A DNA stretch of 64,000 nucleotides from Pisaster brevispinus. Its lineage: Eukaryota; Echinodermata; Asteroidea; Forcipulatida; Asteriidae. Under the pieces are notes generated by a model. It did no database searches. It was not told where the DNA came from and was given only the letters and a program-made list of their open reading frames with translations. Of the stretch, positions 1 to 11,300 are shown piece by piece. The DNA is taken from positions 9,858,001 to 9,922,000 of the forward strand of contig JAMKCF010000020.1 of assembly GCA_023634235.1 (NCBI GenBank), written 5' to 3'. The position numbers were made by a program, and so were the translations under genes. The first letter of the stretch is position 1. Each line of letters starts with the position of its first letter.

Positions 1-608
1 ATAGTGCGCCTTGCTAGTTCATTGTTGAAAAGCATCCCTATTAAATGTAAAGAAAGGACTAGTGACAAAGCTGATGGGCTCGCGAAATGACAAGCTGACT
101 GGTCCTGCTGGCTGGTCGCTGACAAAGTTAAGGACAAACACTGCATAGATGCGCACCATATCTTTACGTATGGCTTTTGGCTGACCAACCGGCAGACGGT
201 AGCTGCATGTGACCTCTGTGCAAGGGATCGGTACCCGGAGAAGATTTGGGGAAGTTTTATACATAGTTATTGTGTATATACTCGGATATTTTTCTCACCA
301 CTGAAATGATCTGTTTTGTGGATATGACAATGTTGTGTATAATATTCTGTTTTATAATAATTTTTCTGACAGTTATTTTTTTTATTTTTTTTTGTACAGA
401 GATTGAGGGGGCTGTGTCATCATGGTATAAGCAGACCTACGTGGAAATAAGAACTCCCACCCATTCACTGCAAGCGTACGCCCTCCCTCTGTATCGTATC
501 TCTGGAGAGCGCGTGCGCTTGTGCAGTATCTGGGGGAGAGTTCATAACTCCATGTACAGCCGCAGGCCTGCTTTGACAAAAATGACACCCCTTTAAGTCC
601 TGCAATGC

Positions 609-850
609 AGGGGCGGATACAGGGGGGGCGTGGGGGCGCACGCCCCCCCTTTTGCTTGAAAAAAAAAAAAAAAAAAACGGGAAAAAAAAACTCGAGGGGA
701 AAAATAAGGGAGAGACCAAATTAAAGACATAGGCCTTACCTGTTTTTTTTTAAAGCTACTAATATTCCATACCTCGTACACTTTTTTTCACCATTTTGTT
801 GCTTGGTAAATTTTCACGCCCCCCCGTTTGGAAAATCCTGGATCCGCCCC
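609..850. mobile_element. hAT-like MITE with 8-bp target duplication
   Basis: The ends are inverted copies of AGGGGCGGAT (left) and GGATCCGCCCC (right), and the same 8 bases, TGCAATGC, stand directly outside both ends (601-608 and 851-858). An 8-bp duplication with CAGGGGCGG-type ends fits the hAT superfamily. The inside is a G-run, a long A-run and A/T-rich filler with no coding capacity, so it is a non-autonomous element. Confidence 0.7.
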
Positions 851-1084
851 TGCAATGCCATTATATTGTGCTGCAAATATACTTGTGAGTAGAAAAGAAT
901 CTACGTAGGAAGTCTACCTGTAGCTAAACCACCTTTGAAGATTTAGTTTAAAATGTTATCGTGGTAAATTCAAGTTATGTAAATTTTATTCCTGAATCTT
1001 GATCTGTTTCACTACACAAATAATGTTCACCCTAGCTAAAGTATAACATCTGCGCATTACTTTGGGGTAACTGTTGTAGCGCAT

Positions 1085-1425
1085 GCCTAATTTTCTTAGA
1101 GCTGCTTTTTAGTACAAAAACAGTTAAGCACAAAACAACTGTACTTAGCTGGAAAAGGTTATCAGCCAAATTACTATTGCTTAACACAGAAAATTATTAC
1201 TTATAGAAGAAACAAAGCAAGCTACCAGCCAAAATACCATGTGATGTATTCTCTTTAAGATTGGTTCTCTGCTAATTTTTTCGCTAAGCAGACAAATTTG
1301 CTCTGCACAATTTGCTGTTTAAACAGATTCCTGGATTGGTTTCCTGCTTGATTTTGGCTTAACAAAAATCGTTAAGCAAAACTCTCTGCTTAAGCAGCTA
1401 TATGAAATTGGGCCCCATTCAGTAT
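1085..1425. repeat. Dispersed repeat family A (GCTAAGC / ACCAGCCAAA motifs)
   Basis: This A/T-rich stretch is built of recurring TTAAGCA / TGCTTAGC words, the phrase 'taccagccaaaatac' and an end reading 'gaaattgggcccc'. The same word set recurs near 16484-16650, 44640-44800, 56437-56515 and 63045-63220. It is non-coding; the boundaries are approximate. Confidence 0.5.
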
Positions 1426-1429
1426 CCAT

Positions 1430-2420
1430 TTTTGCTATAAAGCAAAAGGTTTCACTTGGAAAATAAAAGGGATTGGCAATATTTTTATCCAGCTGGTTGT
1501 GTGATGACTGTCTATGACAGAAATGAACAAAGCATAAGTTCATCTTGTGTTTGACCGAAATATGAACTCATCAAATTCTGGTTTATTTTGTGGGTGGCTA
1601 AAATTACCTAAATATGACCAATATGTTGTAAGTTACCTTGGTGTATTGTTTTAAAGATTGCCTTATTATTGTTTGTATACTATTACTTGTATCTATAGAT
1701 AGAATTTTAGAGAGAGATATAAACAAAAACTCAATTATCAACAAAACGCAATACAAGAAACAATGATCAAACTTGACCCTCTATTGTGCAACAACTAAAA
1801 GCTGTAATAATTCTTTATCTTTTTTTAATGGAGAGTTTGTTTTGAAATTGTTGTACGTTGGGTTCAAAGTGAGGCTGGTGTCTGTAATAGAACGGTGCCT
1901 TTCAATCTTCAATGTTTAGTTTATAGGTAGTTAATATAGAAACCAGACTCAAATGCTACTACATTTACTTAGACATGGCGAACATCTGTACAGCAAACAC
2001 CAATGTTAAACAAAAATTGCAATAAGTTTATATTATGATCTATGATGGAAAACCTATCCATGGTTAAAACTCACTTTGGGTTTGTTTTTAAAATCCAAAT
2101 GATATTAATGGTGATACTGAAAGAAAGTTCAACAGCGTGATTTATTTTCCACGCATGATCGGTAGCCTAAATTTTAAAGTTTAAAATATTTAAATGATTT
2201 TAAACCTAATAAACTGTGCAAGTCTCATGGGCCTTGGCACGTCCGGGACCCCCTTGATCCCAACCAAACAGAGTTCTACATGTGCGCGATTCTGACATGA
2301 TGTGGGCAAAGTAGACTTTTGCCATGAAATGTATAAAAGTGAAACAAATTTAGCAAAACAAAAAGGAAACCAGAGAATAAGACTTGATCTCCATTTCCGT
2401 TTGTATTTTTAAACACTACC
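1430..2420. other. A/T-rich intergenic DNA, nothing recognised
   Basis: No reading frame with coding character, RNA gene or clear repeat was found here. Confidence 0.5.
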
Positions 2421-2570
2421 GGGGCAATCTCGGTAGTCTAGTTGGTAAGACACTGCTCTAGAATTGCAAAGGTCGTGGGTTCGAATCCTACCCGAGTAAT
2501 AATGCCTGTGATATTTTTTTTCACAGAACTCAGGGGAGTATACAGTGCTAACACACATCGGTGTAAGGGT
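2421..2570 (+). mobile_element. tRNA-derived SINE (family 1)
   Basis: A tRNA-like head (about 2425-2500) has an A-box-like TAGTCTAGTTGG and a B box GGTTCGAATCC, and its ends CTCGG and CCGAG can pair. A short A/T tract follows, then the tail 'gagtatacagtgctaaca'. The same tail recurs at 43346-43382 without the head, which shows a repeat family rather than a working tRNA gene. Confidence 0.7.
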
Positions 2571-2980
2571 AAAAACTAAAATTAATATTTTTAAACAGTA
2601 AGAACTTTGCCCAACTTGATGTTCAGGTTATCATCAAACCTATGTAATGGGCCCTTAAATCTGGGCGTGATTGCCAAATTAGGTTTCTAAACAATAAGCA
2701 TTCTTGGCCTCTCTTTAATTTTGTTTTAATGTTCATTTACAAAAAAATAACTGTGTTTAAAGCATATTGCTTTGGGTATTTTTAGTTTTCATGGAATTTG
2801 TATAAAAAGAATTTCATAAAAAAGTATTGTCTTCATTCAATTTGTTTTCTTGTTGTCGATACGCATGAAACTTGCACAGTCATTACACATACCTTCCCAT
2901 TTATGAACATGACTTGGTTTTATGAACATGACTTGGTTTTTCAACTTGAAGTTTTGATTCATTATTTTGTACTTTATTTC

Positions 2981-3002
2981 TATATATATATATATATATA
3001 TA
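2981..3002. repeat. (TA)n microsatellite
   Basis: About eleven perfect TA units. Similar TA runs sit at about 6765-6790 and 7293-7312. Confidence 0.9.
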
Positions 3003-3404
3003 ATTCAACAGTATCATTGTTGTAATTGCACATAAACAAATGCTTCTGAACTATTAATTTTGACATGTACTTTTTGTTTAATATCTACAAAAGATGAATG
3101 AATGTTTTTCAAAAGATTCACCAACTTCATAAAAGTAGTTTCTTTAAAACAACCCTTCTTTTCTCGTGTGGTAAGACAAATCTTGTATGGAAATTATTTC
3201 ATTTTTATAAATTATCAAGTGTATTTCCTTTTGTAATACTTTCCTGGCATAATATCACATATGAATATGTAAAAAAACATCTTAATTGAGATATTTTGGT
3301 AAACATGTAGAATTATATAGAGGCACAACATACACCCTAAAACCTTCCAGGCAGAGTTTCTAAGAAACTGAGATAAGGGGCCAAAACATAGAGATCAATA
3401 CAAC

Positions 3405-3680
3405 GCATTTTGAGTTAAACTGACCCAGTTTTCTGTTCAACTGAACAAGTTTTTGCTAAACCGACCCAGTTTTTGCTAAACTGAGATCAGTACGACCCAT
3501 TTTGAGTTAAGCTGGCCCAGTTTTTGCTAAACTGGCTCAGTTTTTGCGAAACCGACCCAGTTGTTGCTAAACTGACCCAGTTTTTGCTAAAATTACCTGA
3601 TTTTTGTGAAACTGACCCCATTTGAAGTTAATTAACCTAGTTTGAGTTAAATTTGCCTTGCGTAGGTCAAATTAACACAG
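3405..3680. repeat. Degenerate ~20-bp tandem array (GACCCAGTTTTTGCTAAACT)
   Basis: About ten to twelve imperfect copies of a unit close to GACCCAGTTTTTGCTAAACT follow one another. Variants include 'ctggcccag', 'accgacccag' and 'gaccccatttgaag'. Several copies keep TGACCC, the complement of a GGGTCA nuclear-receptor-like half site. It lies about 1.6 kb upstream of RPL19. Confidence 0.7.
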
Positions 3681-3682
3681 AA

Positions 3683-5276
3683 TGGATCTCTTTGATTCAG
3701 CTAGAGTCAGTTGACTCAAATCTGAGGAGATAGTTATCTGCATCCCGTGGGTCAGTTCTTGCTGACCCAGACGTCTTTGGCCGACTTTAATCCGAGTCAA
3801 ATCTAATCCAAGTGGTTTTTGGATTTGTTTGTTTTTTGAGTGAGTAATATTTTAAGAAAGAAACTATTTATTATTGCAATGTTTTAACTGGCTTTGTGTA
3901 TATGCTTTTGCTGTTGTTAACTATTACGTGTGGCTCTGATTTCTTGACTCCTTTAGTCGAATATCTTCTCTTTTTGTGGGAAGAAAAACGAAAAAGCTAA
4001 AGTTTCCTTTATGTATGCGCTTGAGAAATAAAGCACCAGATAATTATTCATGAGGCACATATAATTTAAATCTTTGTAACAGCTCAATGTTGTTGTTGTT
4101 GTTGTTGTTGAGGTTGTTTGGGGGTTTGTTTGTTTTTTGTATCACCTTAATTTCTGAAGAAAACAAAAGGAATCCCTGAAATAAATATATTTCATCAAAA
4201 ACAGCGATCAAAGGAAATTTGTGACTCCCCCGAGATGTTTGAGATAAGAACAATGTAACATTACTGGTTTGAGGCCCAGAAAAAAACATGTTTTCACCAC
4301 CACCACCAATCTGCCGGGAAGACGCATTTAATAGTGGGAATTTTTATATAATATTGGTAAGGCCTCAGCACAGCAACTGCAAATTGCCGCATAAACCATT
4401 TTGTTATGGGTCTGCGTGGACCGTGGAGGACTTTGCAAAATGAAAGTTGTTGCTATTGAATTTCTCAAAATAAGATGATTTTATTGAAAATGGATCTCAG
4501 GGGCGGGAAAGGGGCATTGAGCGGGGATGCCCCGCATAACTTTTTTGGTAAGATTATAGTTTGGGAAGTTTTGCAGACCTAGTTTGGGATAAACATGTAG
4601 CAAAATTGATAACCCGAGCTCCGAAACGCCCGCGGCGGACGAACAATGTTCGAGGTGCGTGGCACTATCAGAGGGGGTGCAAGTACATTTTCAAACTAAG
4701 TTTTGATTTAAGTATGAGCCACAACTTGGCCATATTCCTTGTCTTTAATAATTGTAGGCCTGTCACCCGCAAAATAGTAGCTATGGATAGCCAAATTTTA
4801 CCTGGTTGTGAAACAATGAGAAACGAAATGCGAGCCTAGCAGCAGTTCACTATTTCATGACAGGTAATTGTTAAAAGTAGTGCCTGCCTGCTGGCGCCCT
4901 CTCGAAGCGACGCGTGACAAACCAGTGGCATTATGCACAAGATAGTGTTCATGCAACAGCCGTTAGAAGTTAAGACGAAAAAATAGTATTGTTCCAAGTG
5001 TTCCCTGTGTTTACACCCAACATTAGTAGACGGTGGTAGCAGACTAAATGCCGAAGTTGCACAATTATTACTCCGCTACTAAACCTTTTAATCATGTAAA
5101 ACTCATAAATTTGTTTTATTGACTGTACATAAGCAGTTTATCAGGTACATTTTAAAATAACTTTTTCTCAAACGAGCCCGTAGTCGAAATTTTTCAAATA
5201 TTCTGATGCTTTACCTGAACCAGGCCATTAAAGTAGTACCGCGGAAGTACACAATCTGAAATTTAGGTGTTGTCGG
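3683..5276. other. Intergenic DNA upstream of RPL19
   Basis: It holds a (TTG)n microsatellite at about 4087-4110 and otherwise unremarkable A/T-rich sequence. No coding exon or known element is recognised. The proximal RPL19 promoter must lie at its right end, but no TATA box is evident there. Confidence 0.5.
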
Positions 5277-5307
5277 CCTCTCTCCTCGTGTCAGCCATTT
5301 TCTCAAT
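5277..5307 (+). promoter_or_regulatory. RPL19: RPL19 transcription start region with TOP-like tract
   Basis: An 11-base pure pyrimidine run, CCTCTCTCCTC (5277-5287), ends 20 bases before the ATG. Animal ribosomal-protein mRNAs start at a C within such a 5' terminal oligopyrimidine (TOP) tract, which puts them under mTOR/LARP1 translational control. The position and short leader fit; the exact start is inferred. Confidence 0.6.
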
Positions 5308-5312
5308 ATGAG
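5308..5312 (+). CDS. RPL19: RPL19 exon 1 (coding part ATG-AG)
   Basis: The coding part is five bases, followed by the donor GTGAGG at 5313. With the first base of exon 2 it makes Met-Ser, the conserved start of eL19. The start context is caatATGa. Confidence 0.9.
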
Positions 5313-8300
5313 GTGAGGAATTCGTCCAAATAAACCAATAATTTAACCATCTATGTTTGTTCTGTCCTTTCCAAAATCATAGTATCGACACATAAATGTT
5401 CATAGATTATTTTAATTATAATAAATTGCTATTATTTTGCTGTTGTGTTTGTAGAATAAGCGTCAGTAATCGTTTAATACAGAAAGTCCATGACGAAGTC
5501 TAGTCCGTGTAGTCGTGTACAAAAAAATGTTGCTCTGCGACGTAGTGTAATCCTGTTTGTTCATCATGTTGTTTGGGTTTGTTAGTGATCTTGTGAACAG
5601 CAAACTTGCCGTAATCAACCTCCTCTATTTCTCTATCAATACCTTATTTGTCTGTTAGAAAGGTCAATTTATAATGTGTTTATTCCGCAAGAGTAGAATT
5701 TGTCGACTTGTCGAACATTTCATCAATTTCAAAGATGTAAGTTGCACAACAAATGTCAACATTCAACATGTTCAACAAGCAATCTTAAAAAGTGAACAGT
5801 GGAGGCTGTATGAAGCAATGTGTAATTGGAATAATTAATGACCACCACTTTTTCACTCATGACCACAGGGAACAAGTATCTTGTAAAAAGTATATACATA
5901 CTGTAGTGTTGGGGCACATTATAAGTGAAAAGGTAGTGGTTGTCGGCATCAAACTAATCATCAATTCGTTTTCCATCTGGGAGGATGGAGGGTTACAAGT
6001 ATCGCAACGCAACTAACCATCATTATAAAGCACCCCAATAATGTAGTGAAGAATTACTAAGGTTGAATATGTCAATGACAAATGAGTATTTCTAAAAACA
6101 GTTTTTGAACAAATTCTTTTTTAGACAAGGAAAAAAAGACTTTGACAATATTCTTTTTGTTTTGTTTTATTTATTTATTTATTTTATAACTTGTGGACAA
6201 TTTTCCAACCCCCGATCTGTTTTGAAGATTTACTTTTTTTAAATATATTTTTCATTACAGTAATCTGAGGCTGCAGAAGCGCTTAGCATCCAGCGTGCTA
6301 AGCTGCGGCAAGAACAAGGTGTGGTTGGATCCCAACGAAGTCAATGAGATTGCCAATGCAAACTCACGTAAGTGTTTTCATAATACACTTATATTTGTAT
6401 TTATATATACCGCACACACAATTCCTTGTCATTTGATTGGTGAAACATGCGTCACACGTAAGTTTTTGTCATGTATTATTAACTGTCACGACATGTGACT
6501 AAGTCCTATATTGAAAAAAAAAAAATAGGACACTTGGGACACTTCACAGTGATTTGCAGCATCTTTTCCAAAATAAACTGTTCCCAACTGTTCGAATAAA
6601 CAAAACAACTTTGTGTCATGGCGGACAAGGTTGATGTCTACACGGAGCCGTCCATGATCGGGGTTTGAATTTGGGACATAAATCCACAAGGCCGCAGGGG
6701 CTTGTTGTTCACAATTTTTACTGGACCAGGACATTTGTTACAAGACCAGAATCACAATGAGAAGAAGAATATATATATATATATATATATGTAATAAATT
6801 CAGAATATGAGTTAAACAAACTCTGGCATATCTCTCTTCTGGACAGACTGTTTCGTACCATAAGGCACTCATCAGCAGAATGACGAAAATAGAATACAAG
6901 TAGCATCTTACCTTATTTCGAATTATGTATAGCAGAGAAGTACATAATCATTTGTAGGCCAGACCTAGGTACACTGAATAAGAAAAGCGAAATCGTCTCA
7001 AAGTGCCGGCATCGAGACAGATGTGTTCTTACTTCAGTGACGTAAACGCGTACTAACTTCAATGACGTAGCACGCGTCACGCTTGCGCGCGCTTTATAAT
7101 TCGAAATAAGGTAAGATGCTACTTGTATTCTATTTTCGTCATTCTGCTGATGAGTGCCTTATGGTACGAAACAGTCTGTCCAGAAGAGAGATATGCCAGA
7201 GTTTGTTTAACTCATATTCTGAATTTATTACATGTTATAGCTCTACAGAGATGTATCGAGCACTGTGAATTGTGATAGAAGACGATTTCATTGGATATAT
7301 ATATATATATATATCCACAAAGTGCCGCAATGCTCTAGGAGAAGATGGATGTCATTTGTCTTTATGGGTAATATTTTCACACTCAACGGAGTTGAATAAT
7401 ATATTTAACCCTAACCATGCTAAATGCAACAATATGCACCAAATGGTAATAGTTGTTGTGATCTGTTGCATTTGGCAGTCAACTCGGATGTCATTTTTTG
7501 ACTGAATTTGTTGCATTCAGCAGTCATGGCAGTGAAGTGACTTCATATAGGTTTGGGTGCTTCTATTGTATCTGAACAACTTATAATGGGTATTTCAAAA
7601 TATTTTTTATGGGAAAAGTATTGAGAAGTATGATGTAATATTAGGTAAGAATCATAATTCAAATCATATTCAAAAGACTGTATAATAACAGTTAAACATT
7701 ACACTTATGTGCATACTGTTGCATTTAGCAGGGCAAACACCATTGCTCAGTCCTTTCCCAAACAACATGCCTGCACAATGCAACAATATCCCTTGTTGCA
7801 TTTTGTTGCATTTGGCTTTGTTCTCATTTCAACTGTGTTGCATTCTGTTGTATTTGGCAGGCTTTGTAGAGAGACCCTAATGGGGGTTAGGGTTAATGGA
7901 CTCGAGGTAAACATTTGAACACATTTTGAAATTAAAGATGATGAGAGGTGTTATTGTTCAAAAACATGGGACTGCCGAACTTGTGCGGTAGTAAGTTTGC
8001 TGGACCCATGTTAAAAACACTGGTCTCGGGCCTGCGGTCCAGTGTAAATTTTGAGCCCTGTTGTTTAGAAGACCTTTTTTTTTAAAAGAATTTTCAGAGT
8101 GTGGGGTGGACGATTTTCCGTGTCTATTTTTTGTTTATTGTGAACAATATTCAAATTATGAGGATCTATGTGTTGTGTAAAACAAATTTGAATGCATTTC
8201 AATCTTGCATTATCTAAGTACATAATCAGGTAAAATCTGTCTTTCCCAATTCTTTCGAATTTGCCTCGTAAAATGGAGTAGTCTAGATTTCACCTCATGA

Positions 8301-11300
8301 TTATATTCTGTGACAATGCACTCATAATACATCCAATATTTGTGTAATGTTTCGCCCTTCAGTCGCTGTCCAGAGGGACTATTAAAGTCTAAGTTTTCTT
8401 TTCAAAATTTGTTTTTGTGTGGAATTCGCAGAAAACACAGTCATGTCGAGCTACTTTGAAAACTTTTAGAAAAATGCATTGATGTTGCACTGTTTTAAAA
8501 TTCTTGTGAACCTATTGATCCTCCAACAGGTCAGAATATCCGCAAGCTTGTCAAGGATGGTCTGATCATCCGTAAGCCCGTGGCTGTCCATTCCAGGGCA
8601 CGTGTCCGTAAGAACAATGAGGCCCGTAGAAAAGGCCGACACAGTGGTACAGGTAAGTCATGCCTCGGGTGAAACAAAGGGAGTGATTGCAACAGTGTCT
8701 AACTAACATTTAACAATAATATCTAGTTTTTATGTAGCGCTTTATCCCCGGGTGTCTCAATGCGCTTATTATTACTTATTTTCTGACAGGTTTTTAGAGT
8801 CTGTGGAGCCTTTCAATGAACATACCATAGACATTTCTTGATGTATGTTTTGCTTTTGGGCAGATTTTTATTCTGTTTTGGGGGAGACTCTGAAGACTCT
8901 GTTGAGATTTATTCTGAGAGGTCTCTGTGTACAAAGAATTATAGAGCTCTTACATAAGCAGGCATTCAACAAATCACATGCATCAGAGACCTCCACATTT
9001 GATTATGAATATTTCTGAATTTTTAATTTCCAAACTCCATGTTTTTTTCTTTTGATGATGGCGGTTTGTTGTGGTGTTTTTTTTTTCTGTCCGATTTCAC
9101 AGTCCCTCCCTTGCCCGTCAGACTTTCTTGAAAGTCATCACAGAGATGAAAGAGGCTCTTGTTGGGATGAAAACCTGTGGATTTTTTTTTTTAGTGCTAA
9201 TGTAGAGAGTCTATGAACCTCTGAAATGTAACGTCCTATTTCCTCGGGGAGCTTGATCTCCAGACCTAGAAGACATGTTTTCCAGCTTTCGGGAATTGTT
9301 TGCTCACTGTCTCAGCCATGATTCCTTCACATAGAAATGTTGTGCATTCATATTATTTCATAGGTAAGAGGAAAGGTACGGCCAATGCCCGTATGCCCCA
9401 GAAGGTCATCTGGATCAGAAGGATGCGGGTGCTGAGGCGACTTCTCAAGAAATACAGAGAGGCCAAGAAGATTGACCGTCATCTGTAAGTTCAATGATGC
9501 CATTTATAGTCCTCCCTCCCCATCCCGTACTGTCTGATCACTCAATATATATGGTTTTAACAGTCTACCTCCCTACAGTGTGACTGACCATTCAATAAAA
9601 TCCAGTTTGGTTTTGAATGATTTAGACTATGGCAGCCTGTAATAATCATGTGGTGAATGCATCTACCCAGTACACAGTCAACCCTCCTACTGTCTGACCA
9701 TTCAGTGTTATCCACTCTTCATGAATAATACTTGAGATGCACTGTGCCAGCCCCCAGTATGATATCATGTGGTGAATGCATCTAAACAGTACGCAGTCAA
9801 CCCTCCTACTGTCTGACCAATTATTAACATCAAATGTGGTTTTGAACTATGCCAGCCCGCAATTTGGTATCATGTGGCGAATACATCTACAAAGTACAAT
9901 GTCAATCCTCCTACTGTCCAACCATTTAATATAATCCTTATGGTTTTGAATGATACATAAACTATGCCAGCCTGCAACATAATATCATGTGTAGGTAGCA
10001 TATGTATTTAAGGTAGACGGGCAGTTCTGTGTTCAGTCTACCCTTTAATCGTGATACCCACATGGACTTAGCACCGATGATAAGCAGATGTTGGGCTATG
10101 GATTGGTGCATTGTAGCTGTTGTTTTCTGTCTCGTTATATATCTATCAGACTAACACAGCTATCTCTATTATTGTTTTATTTCTGATGTAAGCCAACCAA
10201 AATATGATCCGAGTTTCCATTGTGAAACGTGTTTATATTAGTTGGGGTTTTTTTCTGTGGTTCTTTTTGTTTCTTGCTGTGCTTTTCTTTACCCTAGGCT
10301 CTGGGTTTTTGGGGGGTTTATGAGTTGTATAAACCAAAACCAGCTTTGAATTTTGCACATCAGGCTGGCTTTTGGTTTCTTTCCTGGTTCAAATACCGCA
10401 TCAACCCAGAGCCCCAATGTCCATGACTCTGCTCTGCTTTACTACGGAATTCTGCGCTTGTGGTCGTACCCACAGAATCCTACGGTAAGCAGTGCCGAGA
10501 AATTAAGCCTAGAGCTCTGCATGTTGAGCGGGTTTTCAGTCCCTGCCCGATTGTGTGAGTTTTTCCAGTTTGGAGTTTCCCTCCCACGTCTGAGATGGAA
10601 CATGTCTTTATCCCGTTTATTGATGCTTACACTATTGGTTGTGTAATAACGTTTTTTTTTTTTAAACAAACAAAAACTGAACAATTTTGGTTTTGGTGAT
10701 TCTAAAGGCGAGCCTAGGATTACACTTGTTTCTATATTTTCTTGTGGACAGGTGTGATACTTTTTTTTTTGTAAGGGGCCAAGAACAATGCAGTTTTTCC
10801 TTAGTAGTAGGCACCTCCATGCTTAAAGGTTAAATTTGTATTGGGGGTCTGTCAAGGGGCAACAAGGCAAAATGACCAGGGCCCCAGGCATGGAGGCAAC
10901 TGCCTCTGTTGCCCCGATGCCTTGAATATAATTTTTTAAATGTTGTTTGATCGTGTGGACAAATACAGTCGACTCTCGTTAATACGAGCTCGGAAGATAC
11001 GAGACGCTGGTTAATACGAGGTATTTCACCGGTCCCGAACTGTCCCATGCGTGTTTCTATGTCTTAAAAAACGGAAGATACGAGCACGGTCGTAACGAGA
11101 ACACGGATAATACGAGGTATTTTTGCGGCCCCGTGATGACAAAATGTGTTGTTTTTCATACTTTTATAGCGAGATCAGAAAAATATTGTTGCGTAAAAGC
11201 TTACCCATTCAGTCAGCCAAGTTTCTGAAATAAAATGCTCATTGCCAAACTATTTATCGGATCGGATCGGACCGGCTACACGGTTCCGTCCGATCCGAAA

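Larger units (their letters stand above)
6368..8529 (+). other. RPL19: RPL19 intron 2
   Basis: A 2162-base intron, GTAAGT to CAACAG. It holds a large perfect inverted repeat (6791-7231), a piggyBac-like MITE (7405-7896) and a copy of dispersed family B (about 8040-8400). No snoRNA with clear paired boxes was found. Confidence 0.85.

Noticed and set aside
9050..9160. C/D-box snoRNA in RPL19 intron 3 (TGATGAT at about 9054)
   Set aside because: No matching CTGA D box with terminal pairing was found at a proper distance.
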